Source: Desulfatitalea sp. (lineage in GTDB: Bacteria > Desulfobacterota > Desulfobacteria > Desulfobacterales > Desulfosarcinaceae). From it: a DNA stretch of 9,224 bases. The stretch is from assembly GCA_013041835.1 (NCBI GenBank), contig JABDRH010000640.1, positions 1-9,224 of the forward strand. The letters are read 5' to 3'. Under the pieces are notes generated by a model. It saw only the letters and a program-made list of their open reading frames with translations. It was not told the origin of the DNA and searched no databases. Position 1 is the first letter of the stretch; every line of letters begins with the position of its first letter. A program made the translations under genes and the position numbers. Shown here piece by piece: positions 1-6,858 of this stretch.

Positions 1-6
1 AATTAT

Positions 7-15
7 TTGTGTTTG
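7..15 (+). repeat. Left inner terminal inverted repeat of the IS
   Basis: TTGTGTTTG here pairs with CATACACAA at 1306-1314 (8 of 9 identical after reverse complement). Both sit just outside the transposase gene, as expected for IS256-family ends. The rest of the left repeat is outside the window. Confidence 0.6.
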
Positions 16-72
16 TTCATATATGCCATTAGTTTATGGCTTGGGAGATGAGAGTATCTGCGCCCAATTGAT

Positions 73-1299
73 TTGAAAAAACCAGATACCTTTGTTGACG
101 ACCCGATAACCGACATTTTGCGCCAAGGAGCCAGAAAGTTGTTAGCCCAGGCACTGGAAACCGAAATTGAGATTTTTATAGGTCAATATAAAGACTTAAC
201 AGATGAACTAGGCCGACAAAGAATCGTTCGCAACGGTCATTTGCCCGAACGTGAAATTCAAACCGGTATCGGAGCTGTGCCTGTAAGGGCACCCCGTATC
301 CGAGATCGGCATGCCAAGCCGTCCAAAAGGATAAAGTTCAGTTCAGCTATTTTACCACCGTATTTACGTAAAACCACAAGCATGGAGCATTTGATACCCT
401 GGCTGTATTTAAAAGGTATTTCCACTGGCGATTTTACTGATGCCCTATCAGCTCTGGTTGGCAAAGATGCCCCAGGATTGTCCGCCACAACCATCAGCCG
501 TTTGAAAACCGTCTGGGAGCAAGATTTGCAGATTTGGCAAAAACGTGATCTGTCGGACAAACACTATGTTTATTTCTGGGCCGACGGTATTTACTGCAAC
601 GTGCGTATGGATGACAAACAGTGTTTGCTGGTCATTATTGGCGCTACCAAAGACGGCAAGAAAGAGCTCGTTGCTATTGATGGCGGTTTTCGAGAAAGTG
701 AACTGTCATGGACCCAGTTGCTAACCGATCTTAAATCCAGAGGACTTACAATCGGCCCCAAACTCTGTATTGGCGACGGAGGCCTTGGATTTTGGAAAGC
801 GCTTTCCAAGGTATACCCCGGGAGCCGTTGGCAGCGGTGTTGGGTCCACAAAGTGGCCAATATACTGAATAAATTACCAAAGAGCCTTCAGCCGCAAGCC
901 AAACAAAAACTGCATAATATCTGGCATGCGGATGACAAGGACGAAGCCGTACGGCTTTTTAATGATTTCATCCAGGTGTATGGAGCAAAATATCCCAAGG
1001 TTGCACAATGCCTGGAAAAAGATCGTGATGCCCTGCTGACCTTTTATAATTTTCCAGCAGAGCACTGGCGGCATATTCGCACGACCAATCCAATAGAATC
1101 AACTTTTGCCACCGTTCGGTTAAGGACAGCGAAAGTCAGAGGCTGTTTCTCTGCCAACACAGTGATAACGATGGCATTTAAATTATGCCTGAGCGCTGAG
1201 AAAAGATGGATCCGATTACATCGCCCTGAGCGCCTGACAGAAGTAATAAGAGGAGTCAAGTTTGTGAATGGAATCGAAGAAAAACGGATCGCCGCCTAA
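73..1299 (+). CDS. IS256-family DDE transposase
   Basis: A 408-aa transposase that catalyses strand cleavage and transfer for its own IS; length is typical of IS256/Mutator enzymes (about 390-420 aa). The catalytic triad is visible: D171 in FWADGIY, D235 in IGDGG and E342 in TTNPIEST. The family CxxH motif (C256, H259) sits between the second Asp and the Glu. The N-terminal part, with RNGHLPER near 53-60 and VPVRAPRIRDR near 69-79, matches the usual DNA-binding region. The start is a TTG at 73. A stop in the same frame at 49-51 limits longer alternatives, and no clear ribosome site precedes it, consistent with weak transposase expression. No frameshift or internal stop is seen. It is flanked on both sides by the terminal repeat motif. 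Confidence 0.96.
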   Translation: MKKPDTFVDDPITDILRQGARKLLAQALETEIEIFIGQYKDLTDELGRQRIVRNGHLPEREIQTGIGAVPVRAPRIRDRHAKPSKRIKFSSAILPPYLRKTTSMEHLIPWLYLKGISTGDFTDALSALVGKDAPGLSATTISRLKTVWEQDLQIWQKRDLSDKHYVYFWADGIYCNVRMDDKQCLLVIIGATKDGKKELVAIDGGFRESELSWTQLLTDLKSRGLTIGPKLCIGDGGLGFWKALSKVYPGSRWQRCWVHKVANILNKLPKSLQPQAKQKLHNIWHADDKDEAVRLFNDFIQVYGAKYPKVAQCLEKDRDALLTFYNFPAEHWRHIRTTNPIESTFATVRLRTAKVRGCFSANTVITMAFKLCLSAEKRWIRLHRPERLTEVIRGVKFVNGIEEKRIAA

Positions 1300-1305
1300 C
1301 TTTTT

Positions 1306-1330
1306 CATACACAACTCTTGGCTATAACTC
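1306..1330 (-). repeat. Right terminal inverted repeat of the IS
   Basis: The stretch starting CATACACAACTCTTGG, seven bases after the transposase stop codon, has the look of IS256-family right ends (T-run, ACACAA block, then CTTG and a variable tip). Its inner part mirrors 7-15. The outer limit near 1330 is inferred from family spacing only. Confidence 0.6.
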
Positions 1331-1349
1331 AAGGAAAATCAATTTCCTT
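1331..1349. repeat. Short hairpin next to the IS right end
   Basis: AAGGAAA (1331-1337) and TTTCCTT (1343-1349) form a perfect 7-bp stem with loop ATCAA. It begins just where the IS is estimated to end. No T-run follows, so it is a poor intrinsic terminator. It may be part of the target site. Confidence 0.45.
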
Positions 1350-1580
1350 TAAGAACAAGACACCTTACTTTTAAAAAATATTGTTATTGTTAAATAATTT
1401 TCGGAAATTTTATTAGAAAAATATGCAAAAAATAGTCGCTACTATCTGCTTCAGTTTCCCTTTCTGACATAGAGAAACAATACTAATGTTTCACTGTGAC
1501 GGCCCTCATAATTCACTTATTAGTCGTTTTTGATAATCCGCCAAATCAGATTCATTTCTTCATTGCATGAAAAAGCGTAA

Positions 1581-1630
1581 TCGAACCCGCCTGCATTGAT
1601 CTGAGCCGGTCTGCGTGCGACCGGGTTCGA
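1581..1630. repeat. Inverted repeat with a nested, competing hairpin
   Basis: TCGAACCCG (1581-1589) and CGGGTTCGA (1622-1630) are perfect 9-bp inverted copies 32 bases apart. Inside, CCGGTC (1606-1611) and GACCGG (1619-1624) form a perfect 6-bp stem with a 7-base loop. The two structures share bases 1622-1624, so they cannot form fully at once. GGTTCGA resembles a tRNA T-loop on either strand, but neither copy has the paired T-stem, so this is not called a tRNA. Confidence 0.5.
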
Positions 1631-1666
1631 ACAGGCAAACCAATCAAATTCTGACTGCACGCTAGC

Positions 1667-1692
1667 GCCTATCTAACAAAACCGCTATAGGC
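1667..1692. repeat. Small inverted repeat upstream of the zinc-ribbon gene
   Basis: GCCTAT (1667-1672) and ATAGGC (1687-1692) are perfect 6-bp inverted copies with a 14-base loop, ending 25 bases before the TTG start at 1717. It could be an operator or leader stem, or chance. Confidence 0.3.
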
Positions 1693-1716
1693 TGGAATTG
1701 ACAGAGAGAGGGTCCC

Positions 1717-2001
1717 TTGGATTCGATGGTTTCCAGCTTGTGTTGTCCGCGATGTCACGCGGACGCTCTGTATAATTATGGGCATATCAAAAACGGTAAG
1801 AAAAGGTATCTCTGTTTGGTGTGCAACCGTCAATTCGTCCCCGAATCATCCCTTCGTTTGGTAGTGAAAGACCGTCCCACCTGTCCTTTATGTAGGTCAA
1901 AGATGCATATTTACCGGCGTGAAAACAACTTCATCCGGTTCCGATGCGCCAACTATCCGGCTTGCAGGGGATACGGGAAATCAAAAAAGCAAAAAACATG
2001 A
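1717..2001 (+). CDS. Small protein with two zinc ribbons (IS1 InsA-like plus topoisomerase C4-like)
   Basis: A 94-aa basic protein made of two metal-binding modules. The first has CPRC (10-13) and CLVC (33-36) around a GKKRYLC stretch, followed by RQF, closely resembling the IS1 InsA zinc ribbon. The second has CPLC (56-59) and C77 then C83 in a CANYPAC context, the pattern of the topoisomerase I C-terminal C4 zinc finger. Both modules suggest nucleic-acid binding, probably cytoplasmic. No partner InsB-type catalytic ORF is present, so it is not an IS1 element. The TTG at 1717 is preceded by GAGAGGG (1706-1712) with a 4-base gap. ATG at 1726 is the alternative and would lie 13 bases from that site. 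It is convergent with the large minus-strand gene, 23 bases apart. The cellular role is unknown. Confidence 0.8.
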   Translation: MDSMVSSLCCPRCHADALYNYGHIKNGKKRYLCLVCNRQFVPESSLRLVVKDRPTCPLCRSKMHIYRRENNFIRFRCANYPACRGYGKSKKQKT

Positions 2002-2024
2002 TTGAAAATAACCCAAAACATCCA

Positions 2025-5000
2025 TCAATGTGAGAACATGGTGGTCAAATTGGCCCACAGCACCTTAAGTTCCAAACCGATGGGGGCTTTTGTCCCTCTC
2101 TCTTCTTCCTGTCTGATGGTGAACTGAATTTCCGGCGCTTTGATAGAAATCCGATTTTCTGCGGATATGCTTTCAATGGTGGCATAATACCGCCGTCCTT
2201 TAATGAACGGCAGATTGGGTGCATACCGGTCGACCCGAAGTTGATTGCCCACGGCAGGATAAACGGCTTGGTAGTCACCAGGCCGAACACCACAAAGAAT
2301 GCGGTAATGGGCTTGTGGATCAAAGTTATTATCCCAACTGAATTGCACGGAACCGTCCTGGTAAGCGGCAACCAGACCGCTGGGCGGCAGAAGACGTTCA
2401 AACTGTTTTGGTTGCTGCGGGCGATTGTGTAAGGAAATCACCAGCGGCGGGTTGGCAAACGCCGCAAGATCCCGACTGATCGACGTGGGTATCTGTTTTC
2501 CCGGAAAAAAGGCCAGCATGAGGCGAAAGCTCTGGCAAACGCCGTTGTAAGTGGGGCCTGAACTGGCATACTGCTTACCTGTTATTGCGGTTACCTCGAA
2601 CCCATTGCCATTGCCCCGGGTGGGATGGGCATATTGTTGACCGTGATAGGCGCCGAAGGGGTTGACACGAACGGCAAAGGTTTGATTGTCATTGTGATAC
2701 TGCAATTTCATTGGCGCAAATGCGAAGTTGGATTGAATACTATTGTCCATTGCTACGGCCATGGCGTTGTTGCCCACGCAGACCCCTACATAGGATGCGG
2801 TAATGTGGTTGTTGACATCGTCAAGATTTAGATTTCGGTCGTTGTGACGGAAGTAATCGAGGGGATATGACGTGGCGACCCCTAAATAGTTTTTCTTCAT
2901 GATTTGAACTGGATCACTTTTCGTTGTCTCCGGCGCAAAGCGAATTTCGACAGGCGCCACCTCTTGCCAGTTGAGATCTGTCCGTCGCATGAGTCCGGCG
3001 GCACCGACATTGAGGAGATCGGCGGTTACCGTTGTCGGATATTGGACGGAGCCCTGGAGGATGAGGTAGGGCAAATCGTCCACCAAGGTTAACCGGTAAT
3101 CAAACCAACCATTACGTTGAGTTTGCCCTGCGGGACCCGGAATGGAACCGGTCATTCGAAGTACGGTTGGAGAATTTTCGGTTGCCTTTTTCTCTATGTG
3201 GACTTCGGGTATAGCCGGGTAGATTTTCCCTTCCCAACGGATATACGGAATAAGGCTATCCCTCAGGGTCTGCCGGATGCCGTCTAAATAGATGCCGTCA
3301 ATGCGATCTTCGTTAAATCGGATGGCCAGGTGTTGGTTGGCCAATTCCTTATCGTCCATTTTGCCCGGTCCACCGCTGATTTCCTGATGGCCTTTATGAC
3401 CCGGTATCTCCGCTTGATAGATGCGATAAATACCATTCGTGAGTTCTTCCGGCCGGTCAATGGATAGGAGCATCGTGGGATCCCCTTGTTTATCGACCGA
3501 ATCAGCCAAGTGTGTTGCCGTCAACCGATGCCCGTCGTCACTCACCAAAAACAACGCCATTTCTTCTTTGAATCCGGCTGGACGTGGGACTTTTAGGAAA
3601 CGGTTTGATTGCTTGGCCTTTTCCGAATCACCGGACAACACTAAAACCGTATCCAGAGGAGATTGATTGTGAACTGTTTTCGTCGTTAAAGACACGTGTT
3701 GGATATGCTGTCGGAGTCTATCGGCCAGCAACCGCTCAATGTTGTCAGAATAGGCATCGAGGTCATTCATGAGCCGCGCCATGGCTTGCTCTCGCTGTCG
3801 AGCCACATAGGGCGTAGCCATGCCAAAATGGGTGGTGGACAAGGCCCGCAGACGAGTTAACTCGGCAAAATGGATCAGATTGTCCAGTTGCGCCGCATCC
3901 AATTTCTCTTTCAGGATCTGTTTTGCCCGGACAGCCGCGTTGCACACCCGGCGGCTGCGGGCGATGACCGTCCAATAAGAAGATGTTTCTGCTTTTTCCG
4001 CCCATGAGTTATAGCCGTCGAAACTACCGTCTGCTGTATCCTGGCTGAAAGAGAAGGTTCCCACTGGTGGATGATTGCCCAAATATGTGCCAAGGGTGGT
4101 AAAATGGACGTAGTCGAGGTCTTTCACCTCCTTGACCAGTGCACCGATGCCATTGGTACTCGGCAACCATTCCAATGCCCAGGGCAGGTCGATGCCTTGC
4201 CATAGCTCTGAATCGGCGTCATAATTGATAAATATCAATGCATCTTCATTCAGCCGGCCGGTTTCCTGCAGTTGGTGCAGCTGGGAGGCCCAATTTGCCA
4301 GGCTGACATGCTCTACTAAATCACCAATATGATAGGTGGGAATGACCACCATCTCCTCTTTGGTTTCGGTATGGCGGTAAAGGATGGGGTTGTGTGCTTC
4401 CGCCCTGGTCAATGGACGGCAAAATACGCTGAAGGCATCGAAGGGCGTAGCGCTGTAGTAAAGGGATACCGCCTTGATTCCGTGTTTCTTGTATACAGAA
4501 AAGCTGCCGGGGGTGGTCATCATCTCCTGGGGTCGCACAATGGGGGTATAGGTGCCAAAGAGATCCTCCACACCGCTATGCCAGGGATTGGTAATGGACC
4601 AACGAACGGCATCATTCAGTTCCTCGTGGGTCATGGCCGACACCAGGCCGTTGTTGTATGACATCAGGATAACCTCGTCCCCCCACTGGTCAATGCGCCG
4701 ACGGATATCCTCGATGATATCCGGTGCATAGCGAGGCAATATTTCCTGAAGCGAAAACAGATTGTCGAAATCCCATACTCCCTTGACGGGAATCCCGGCG
4801 GCATTGAAGTGATCCAGTGTCCGGATGATATGGCGGATAATACGAATATCTTTACCGAATCCGCTCTCATCCATGGTGTCGTTGCGGAACGAATGATAGA
4901 GATTGACGTGGAAGCCAAAGGCGATGAAAATTTTATGTTTCGATTGGGACGAATCATCATCGGTGCCGGCAAGGACCAATAATATAGGAAAGGCGGCGGC

Positions 5001-5057
5001 GACAATGAGCAAGTACAGAAAAAGCCTTCTGGGCCTGGATAATTTCAAAAGCGCCAT
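2025..5057 (-). CDS. Large membrane-anchored GH57/GH38-like carbohydrate-active protein, function unknown
   Basis: A 1010-aa protein with basic residues then a hydrophobic segment (about 12-31), so a signal anchor or signal peptide with the bulk in the periplasm. Residues about 42-300 look like a glycosidase/deacetylase (beta/alpha) barrel: FGFHVNLYH (47-55), WDFDN (95-99), MSYNNGL (132-138), RPQEMMTTP (175-183) and NYDADSE (278-284). Helices follow, with TTHFGM around H410 in the place where GH38/GH57-type enzymes carry a helical domain. Then comes a long beta-rich region (about 540-870), and an FN3-like domain (about 889-981) with WDNNFDPQAHYRI. I infer a carbohydrate-active enzyme acting on envelope or exported glycan; the substrate and catalytic residues are unassigned. 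The ATG at 5057 is preceded only by a weak purine-rich site. It is divergent from the radical SAM gene, with 313 bp between. An inactive sugar-binding relative is possible. Confidence 0.72.
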   Translation of the reverse strand: MALLKLSRPRRLFLYLLIVAAAFPILLVLAGTDDDSSQSKHKIFIAFGFHVNLYHSFRNDTMDESGFGKDIRIIRHIIRTLDHFNAAGIPVKGVWDFDNLFSLQEILPRYAPDIIEDIRRRIDQWGDEVILMSYNNGLVSAMTHEELNDAVRWSITNPWHSGVEDLFGTYTPIVRPQEMMTTPGSFSVYKKHGIKAVSLYYSATPFDAFSVFCRPLTRAEAHNPILYRHTETKEEMVVIPTYHIGDLVEHVSLANWASQLHQLQETGRLNEDALIFINYDADSELWQGIDLPWALEWLPSTNGIGALVKEVKDLDYVHFTTLGTYLGNHPPVGTFSFSQDTADGSFDGYNSWAEKAETSSYWTVIARSRRVCNAAVRAKQILKEKLDAAQLDNLIHFAELTRLRALSTTHFGMATPYVARQREQAMARLMNDLDAYSDNIERLLADRLRQHIQHVSLTTKTVHNQSPLDTVLVLSGDSEKAKQSNRFLKVPRPAGFKEEMALFLVSDDGHRLTATHLADSVDKQGDPTMLLSIDRPEELTNGIYRIYQAEIPGHKGHQEISGGPGKMDDKELANQHLAIRFNEDRIDGIYLDGIRQTLRDSLIPYIRWEGKIYPAIPEVHIEKKATENSPTVLRMTGSIPGPAGQTQRNGWFDYRLTLVDDLPYLILQGSVQYPTTVTADLLNVGAAGLMRRTDLNWQEVAPVEIRFAPETTKSDPVQIMKKNYLGVATSYPLDYFRHNDRNLNLDDVNNHITASYVGVCVGNNAMAVAMDNSIQSNFAFAPMKLQYHNDNQTFAVRVNPFGAYHGQQYAHPTRGNGNGFEVTAITGKQYASSGPTYNGVCQSFRLMLAFFPGKQIPTSISRDLAAFANPPLVISLHNRPQQPKQFERLLPPSGLVAAYQDGSVQFSWDNNFDPQAHYRILCGVRPGDYQAVYPAVGNQLRVDRYAPNLPFIKGRRYYATIESISAENRISIKAPEIQFTIRQEEERGTKAPIGLELKVLWANLTTMFSH

Positions 5058-5102
5058 AATTGCAGATCCCGCCTCTTTCCGTCGTTTTATTGCTTTTGTG
5101 TC

Positions 5103-5132
5103 AGTATAGTAGCAACGTTAATAGATTGTCTC
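5103..5132 (-). promoter_or_regulatory. Candidate sigma-70 promoter of the large minus-strand gene
   Basis: Read on the minus strand, GAGACA (5127-5132; 4 of 6 to the -35 consensus) is followed after 18 bases by TATACT (5103-5108; 5 of 6 to the -10 consensus). Transcription would begin near 5096, giving a leader of about 40 bases before the ATG at 5057. The sequence match is the only evidence. Confidence 0.4.
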
Positions 5133-5160
5133 ATAAGACTGATGAGATACAGTTAATCTC
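5129..5160. promoter_or_regulatory. Overlapping dyads on the candidate -35 box
   Basis: TCTCAT (5129-5134) pairs with ATGAGA (5142-5147) around a 7-base loop. GAGAT (5144-5148) can instead pair with ATCTC (5156-5160), also around a 7-base loop. The first dyad covers the candidate -35 box of the minus-strand gene, a common position for a repressor or activator site. The short stems make chance a real possibility. Confidence 0.3.
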
Positions 5161-5370
5161 CGTCTAACGAATCTCTAACATGAAACTAACATTTGTATGG
5201 GATGAAAACAATGCGAACTCAAGAAGTTTAGCCATTACTTTCCCTAATTTCAGCATTCTGTAGTCCGCATACTTCTAACAAAATTTAAACACCAGGCTCA
5301 TCTGCCACTAATCTTACTTCTATCTAGTTCATAAATATTGGTTTGATAAAAAGAGAATAGCCAAACTATT

Positions 5371-6732
5371 ATGATAAGGTATTCCAAGCAATCACCCATC
5401 GTCTCCGCGCTGCAGTATATAAATAAATTCGGACGCAATCGCATTCCAGGTCAGGTGGTCATCCAGACCACGAACTATTGCAACGCCAGATGTCCCCAAT
5501 GCGGTATGCGGAAAAGTGCGAACATTCCGCGAACATCCCTTAGCGACGAAACCATGATACTAATTCTGGATGCCTGTGCAGAGCGTGGCGTGCAGGCGGT
5601 TTCCTTTACAGGTGGCGAACCTTTGCTGAAGCCTGACAGCCTCATCAAATGGATCGACCATGCCGGAAAGGTCGGCATACCATTTATCCGAACCGGCACC
5701 AATGGCTTTATCTTCTGTAATTCGGATCGACCTGGTTTCACGGAACGCATCAAACTGTTGGCGGAGCGTTTGGCATCTACACCGCTTCGAAATTTCTGGA
5801 TTAGCCTGGATTCTCACATTCCCGAGGTCCATGAGCAAATGAGGGGGCTTCCCGGTGTCGTCAGAGGGATCGAAAAGGCATTGCCCATCTTTCATGCGGC
5901 CGGGCTCTATCCATCGGCAAATTTGGGAATCAATCGGCTTGTCGGCGGGAGAAAAACCCAAGATTCCTTGCCACAACACGTTTTGGGTCGCCAATCTTAT
6001 CTAAATTTGTTTTATTCCAGATTCGCCGAAGCGTTGGATCAATTTTTCCGGTTCGTAAACAACCTGGGATTCACCATCGTCAACACCTGCTACCCTATGA
6101 GCATTGGCGAAGAAGAGAAAAAGACAGGACTGACCGCTGTATACTCCGCAACGGCTACAGAGGACGTGGTGCGCTTTACCGAAGATGAGAAAGCCTTGCT
6201 TTTCAAGGCGCTACTGAACATTGTCCCACGCCATCGCGATCGTCTGAGAATATTCTCTCCGTTAAGCTCGATATATATGCTCTACCGTACATACATGGAA
6301 GGACAAGAAGCAGCCCAGGCGTTTGGATGTCGAGGCGGTGTTGATTTCTTCTTTATCGATGCCATCGGTGGTGACACCTACCCATGTGGCTATCGGGGAG
6401 GTGAAAACCTTGGAAAATTCTGGAATTTGGACTTGAACCAACGGCGACCTGAACAGGATTGCCATCTTTGCGATTGGGAATGTTTTCGCGATCCCTCGGA
6501 AATGTGTTCACCATTTCTGCAGGGACTGCATGAACCAGGTAAAATAATCCGCAAGATGACAGGCGACCCCATTTACCGACGGCTTTGGTTGAGCGATTTG
6601 AAATATTACCGCTTTTGCGACTTTTTCGATGGCAGACGGCCGGCAGACGTTAAAGAATTGCATCGTTTTTCCCTCCCATCTTCATCCGAATTATGCAGAA
6701 TTTATAAAGAAATCAGCTTGAAATTAGCATAA
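5371..6732 (+). CDS. Radical SAM protein with C-terminal SPASM/twitch-like cysteine cluster
   Basis: A 453-aa radical SAM enzyme. C37, C41 and C44 form the CxxxCxxC motif that holds the SAM-cleaving 4Fe-4S cluster, and TGGEP (80-84) is the SAM-binding GGE motif, followed by RTGTNG. C-terminally, cysteines C320, C339, C364, C367, C371 and C379 resemble a SPASM or twitch auxiliary-cluster domain, with C339 in YPCGYRGG and CHLCDWEC at 364-371. Such domains are known in peptide-maturing and other radical SAM enzymes. No small precursor-peptide gene is visible nearby, so peptide modification is not supported; a lipid or sugar substrate is an inference from the neighbours. The ATG at 5371 has only a weak ribosome site (AAGAGA, 14 bases upstream), but the first cysteines rule out a much later start. 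The next gene follows after 123 bp. The substrate is unknown. Confidence 0.88.
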   Translation: MIRYSKQSPIVSALQYINKFGRNRIPGQVVIQTTNYCNARCPQCGMRKSANIPRTSLSDETMILILDACAERGVQAVSFTGGEPLLKPDSLIKWIDHAGKVGIPFIRTGTNGFIFCNSDRPGFTERIKLLAERLASTPLRNFWISLDSHIPEVHEQMRGLPGVVRGIEKALPIFHAAGLYPSANLGINRLVGGRKTQDSLPQHVLGRQSYLNLFYSRFAEALDQFFRFVNNLGFTIVNTCYPMSIGEEEKKTGLTAVYSATATEDVVRFTEDEKALLFKALLNIVPRHRDRLRIFSPLSSIYMLYRTYMEGQEAAQAFGCRGGVDFFFIDAIGGDTYPCGYRGGENLGKFWNLDLNQRRPEQDCHLCDWECFRDPSEMCSPFLQGLHEPGKIIRKMTGDPIYRRLWLSDLKYYRFCDFFDGRRPADVKELHRFSLPSSSELCRIYKEISLKLA

Positions 6733-6843
6733 CCATCTGACATATAAAAACAAATAACACCTTTGGCTAAAATTCTTGGCTTTGCTTGCATGACCTTTTT
6801 TTGCCCAGGCACAGGAAGCTATATCGATTCAGATAACAAAAAA

Positions 6844-6858
6844 AAGGAAGGTCCCATG
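6844..6858 (+). promoter_or_regulatory. Ribosome binding site that fixes the start of the lipid kinase gene
   Basis: AAGGAAGG (6844-6851) lies 4 bases before ATG 6856 (7 bases if measured from the AAGGA core). The in-frame TTG at 6763 has no such site, so it would add 31 residues that do not resemble the family N-terminus. Confidence 0.7.

Larger units (their letters stand above)
1..1330 (+). mobile_element. IS256-family insertion sequence, left tip outside the window
   Basis: An almost complete IS of the IS256 (Mutator-like) family with one intact transposase gene filling most of it. The imperfect inner terminal repeat TTGTGTTTG (7-15) is mirrored by CATACACAA (1306-1314), which reads TTGTGTATG on the other strand, 8 of 9 identical. 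In this family the ACACAA block normally lies about 14-16 bases inside the element tip, so the right end should fall near 1328-1330 and the left end a few bases before base 1. Target-site duplications therefore cannot be checked here. The transposase frame is unbroken, so the copy may be active or recently acquired. The exact right boundary is an estimate. Confidence 0.82.
1300..1716. other. Non-coding stretch between the IS and the zinc-ribbon gene
   Basis: After the IS right end this stretch has no credible gene on either strand. From 1331 to about 1560 it is AT-rich. From about 1570 to 1716 it is richer in GC and contains nested inverted repeats (1581-1630, 1606-1624, 1667-1692). No convincing sigma-70 promoter was found for the following gene. 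The change in composition could mark an old insertion or deletion scar. Confidence 0.6.
5058..5370. promoter_or_regulatory. Divergent intergenic region between the large minus-strand gene and the radical SAM gene
   Basis: This AT-rich 313-bp stretch separates two genes read outward and must hold promoters for both. A plausible minus-strand promoter and an overlapping dyad lie at 5103-5147. No comparable plus-strand promoter is clear: GATAAA near 5345 could be a -10 box but has no good -35. The motif CTAAC occurs five times (around 5164, 5175, 5186 and 5276 among them), which may only reflect AT-rich composition. No small ORF or RNA gene is supported. Confidence 0.5.

Noticed and set aside
1581..1650. 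A tRNA or tRNA remnant suggested by GGTTCGA on both strands
   Set aside because: Neither copy has a complementary T-stem, and no anticodon or acceptor stem could be found.
1660..1700. An integron attC-like site suggested by ATCTAAC before a GC-containing inverted repeat
   Set aside because: The matching GTTRRRY core and the long imperfect palindrome of attC sites are absent; a single 7-base match is expected by chance.
2002..2024. A bidirectional terminator between the convergent genes
   Set aside because: The 23 bases contain no stem followed by a T-run on either strand.
4329..4661. A 110-aa plus-strand ORF inside the large minus-strand gene
   Set aside because: It is a shadow in the opposite strand of a well-supported coding frame, with low-complexity glycine/histidine content and no recognisable domain.
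5560..5994. A 144-aa minus-strand ORF inside the radical SAM gene
   Set aside because: It lies antisense to a gene with clear motifs and shows no family features of its own.
6763..6855. A longer N-terminus for the lipid kinase from TTG 6763
   Set aside because: ATG 6856 has a strong ribosome site at family-typical distance, and the extra 31 residues do not match the family start.
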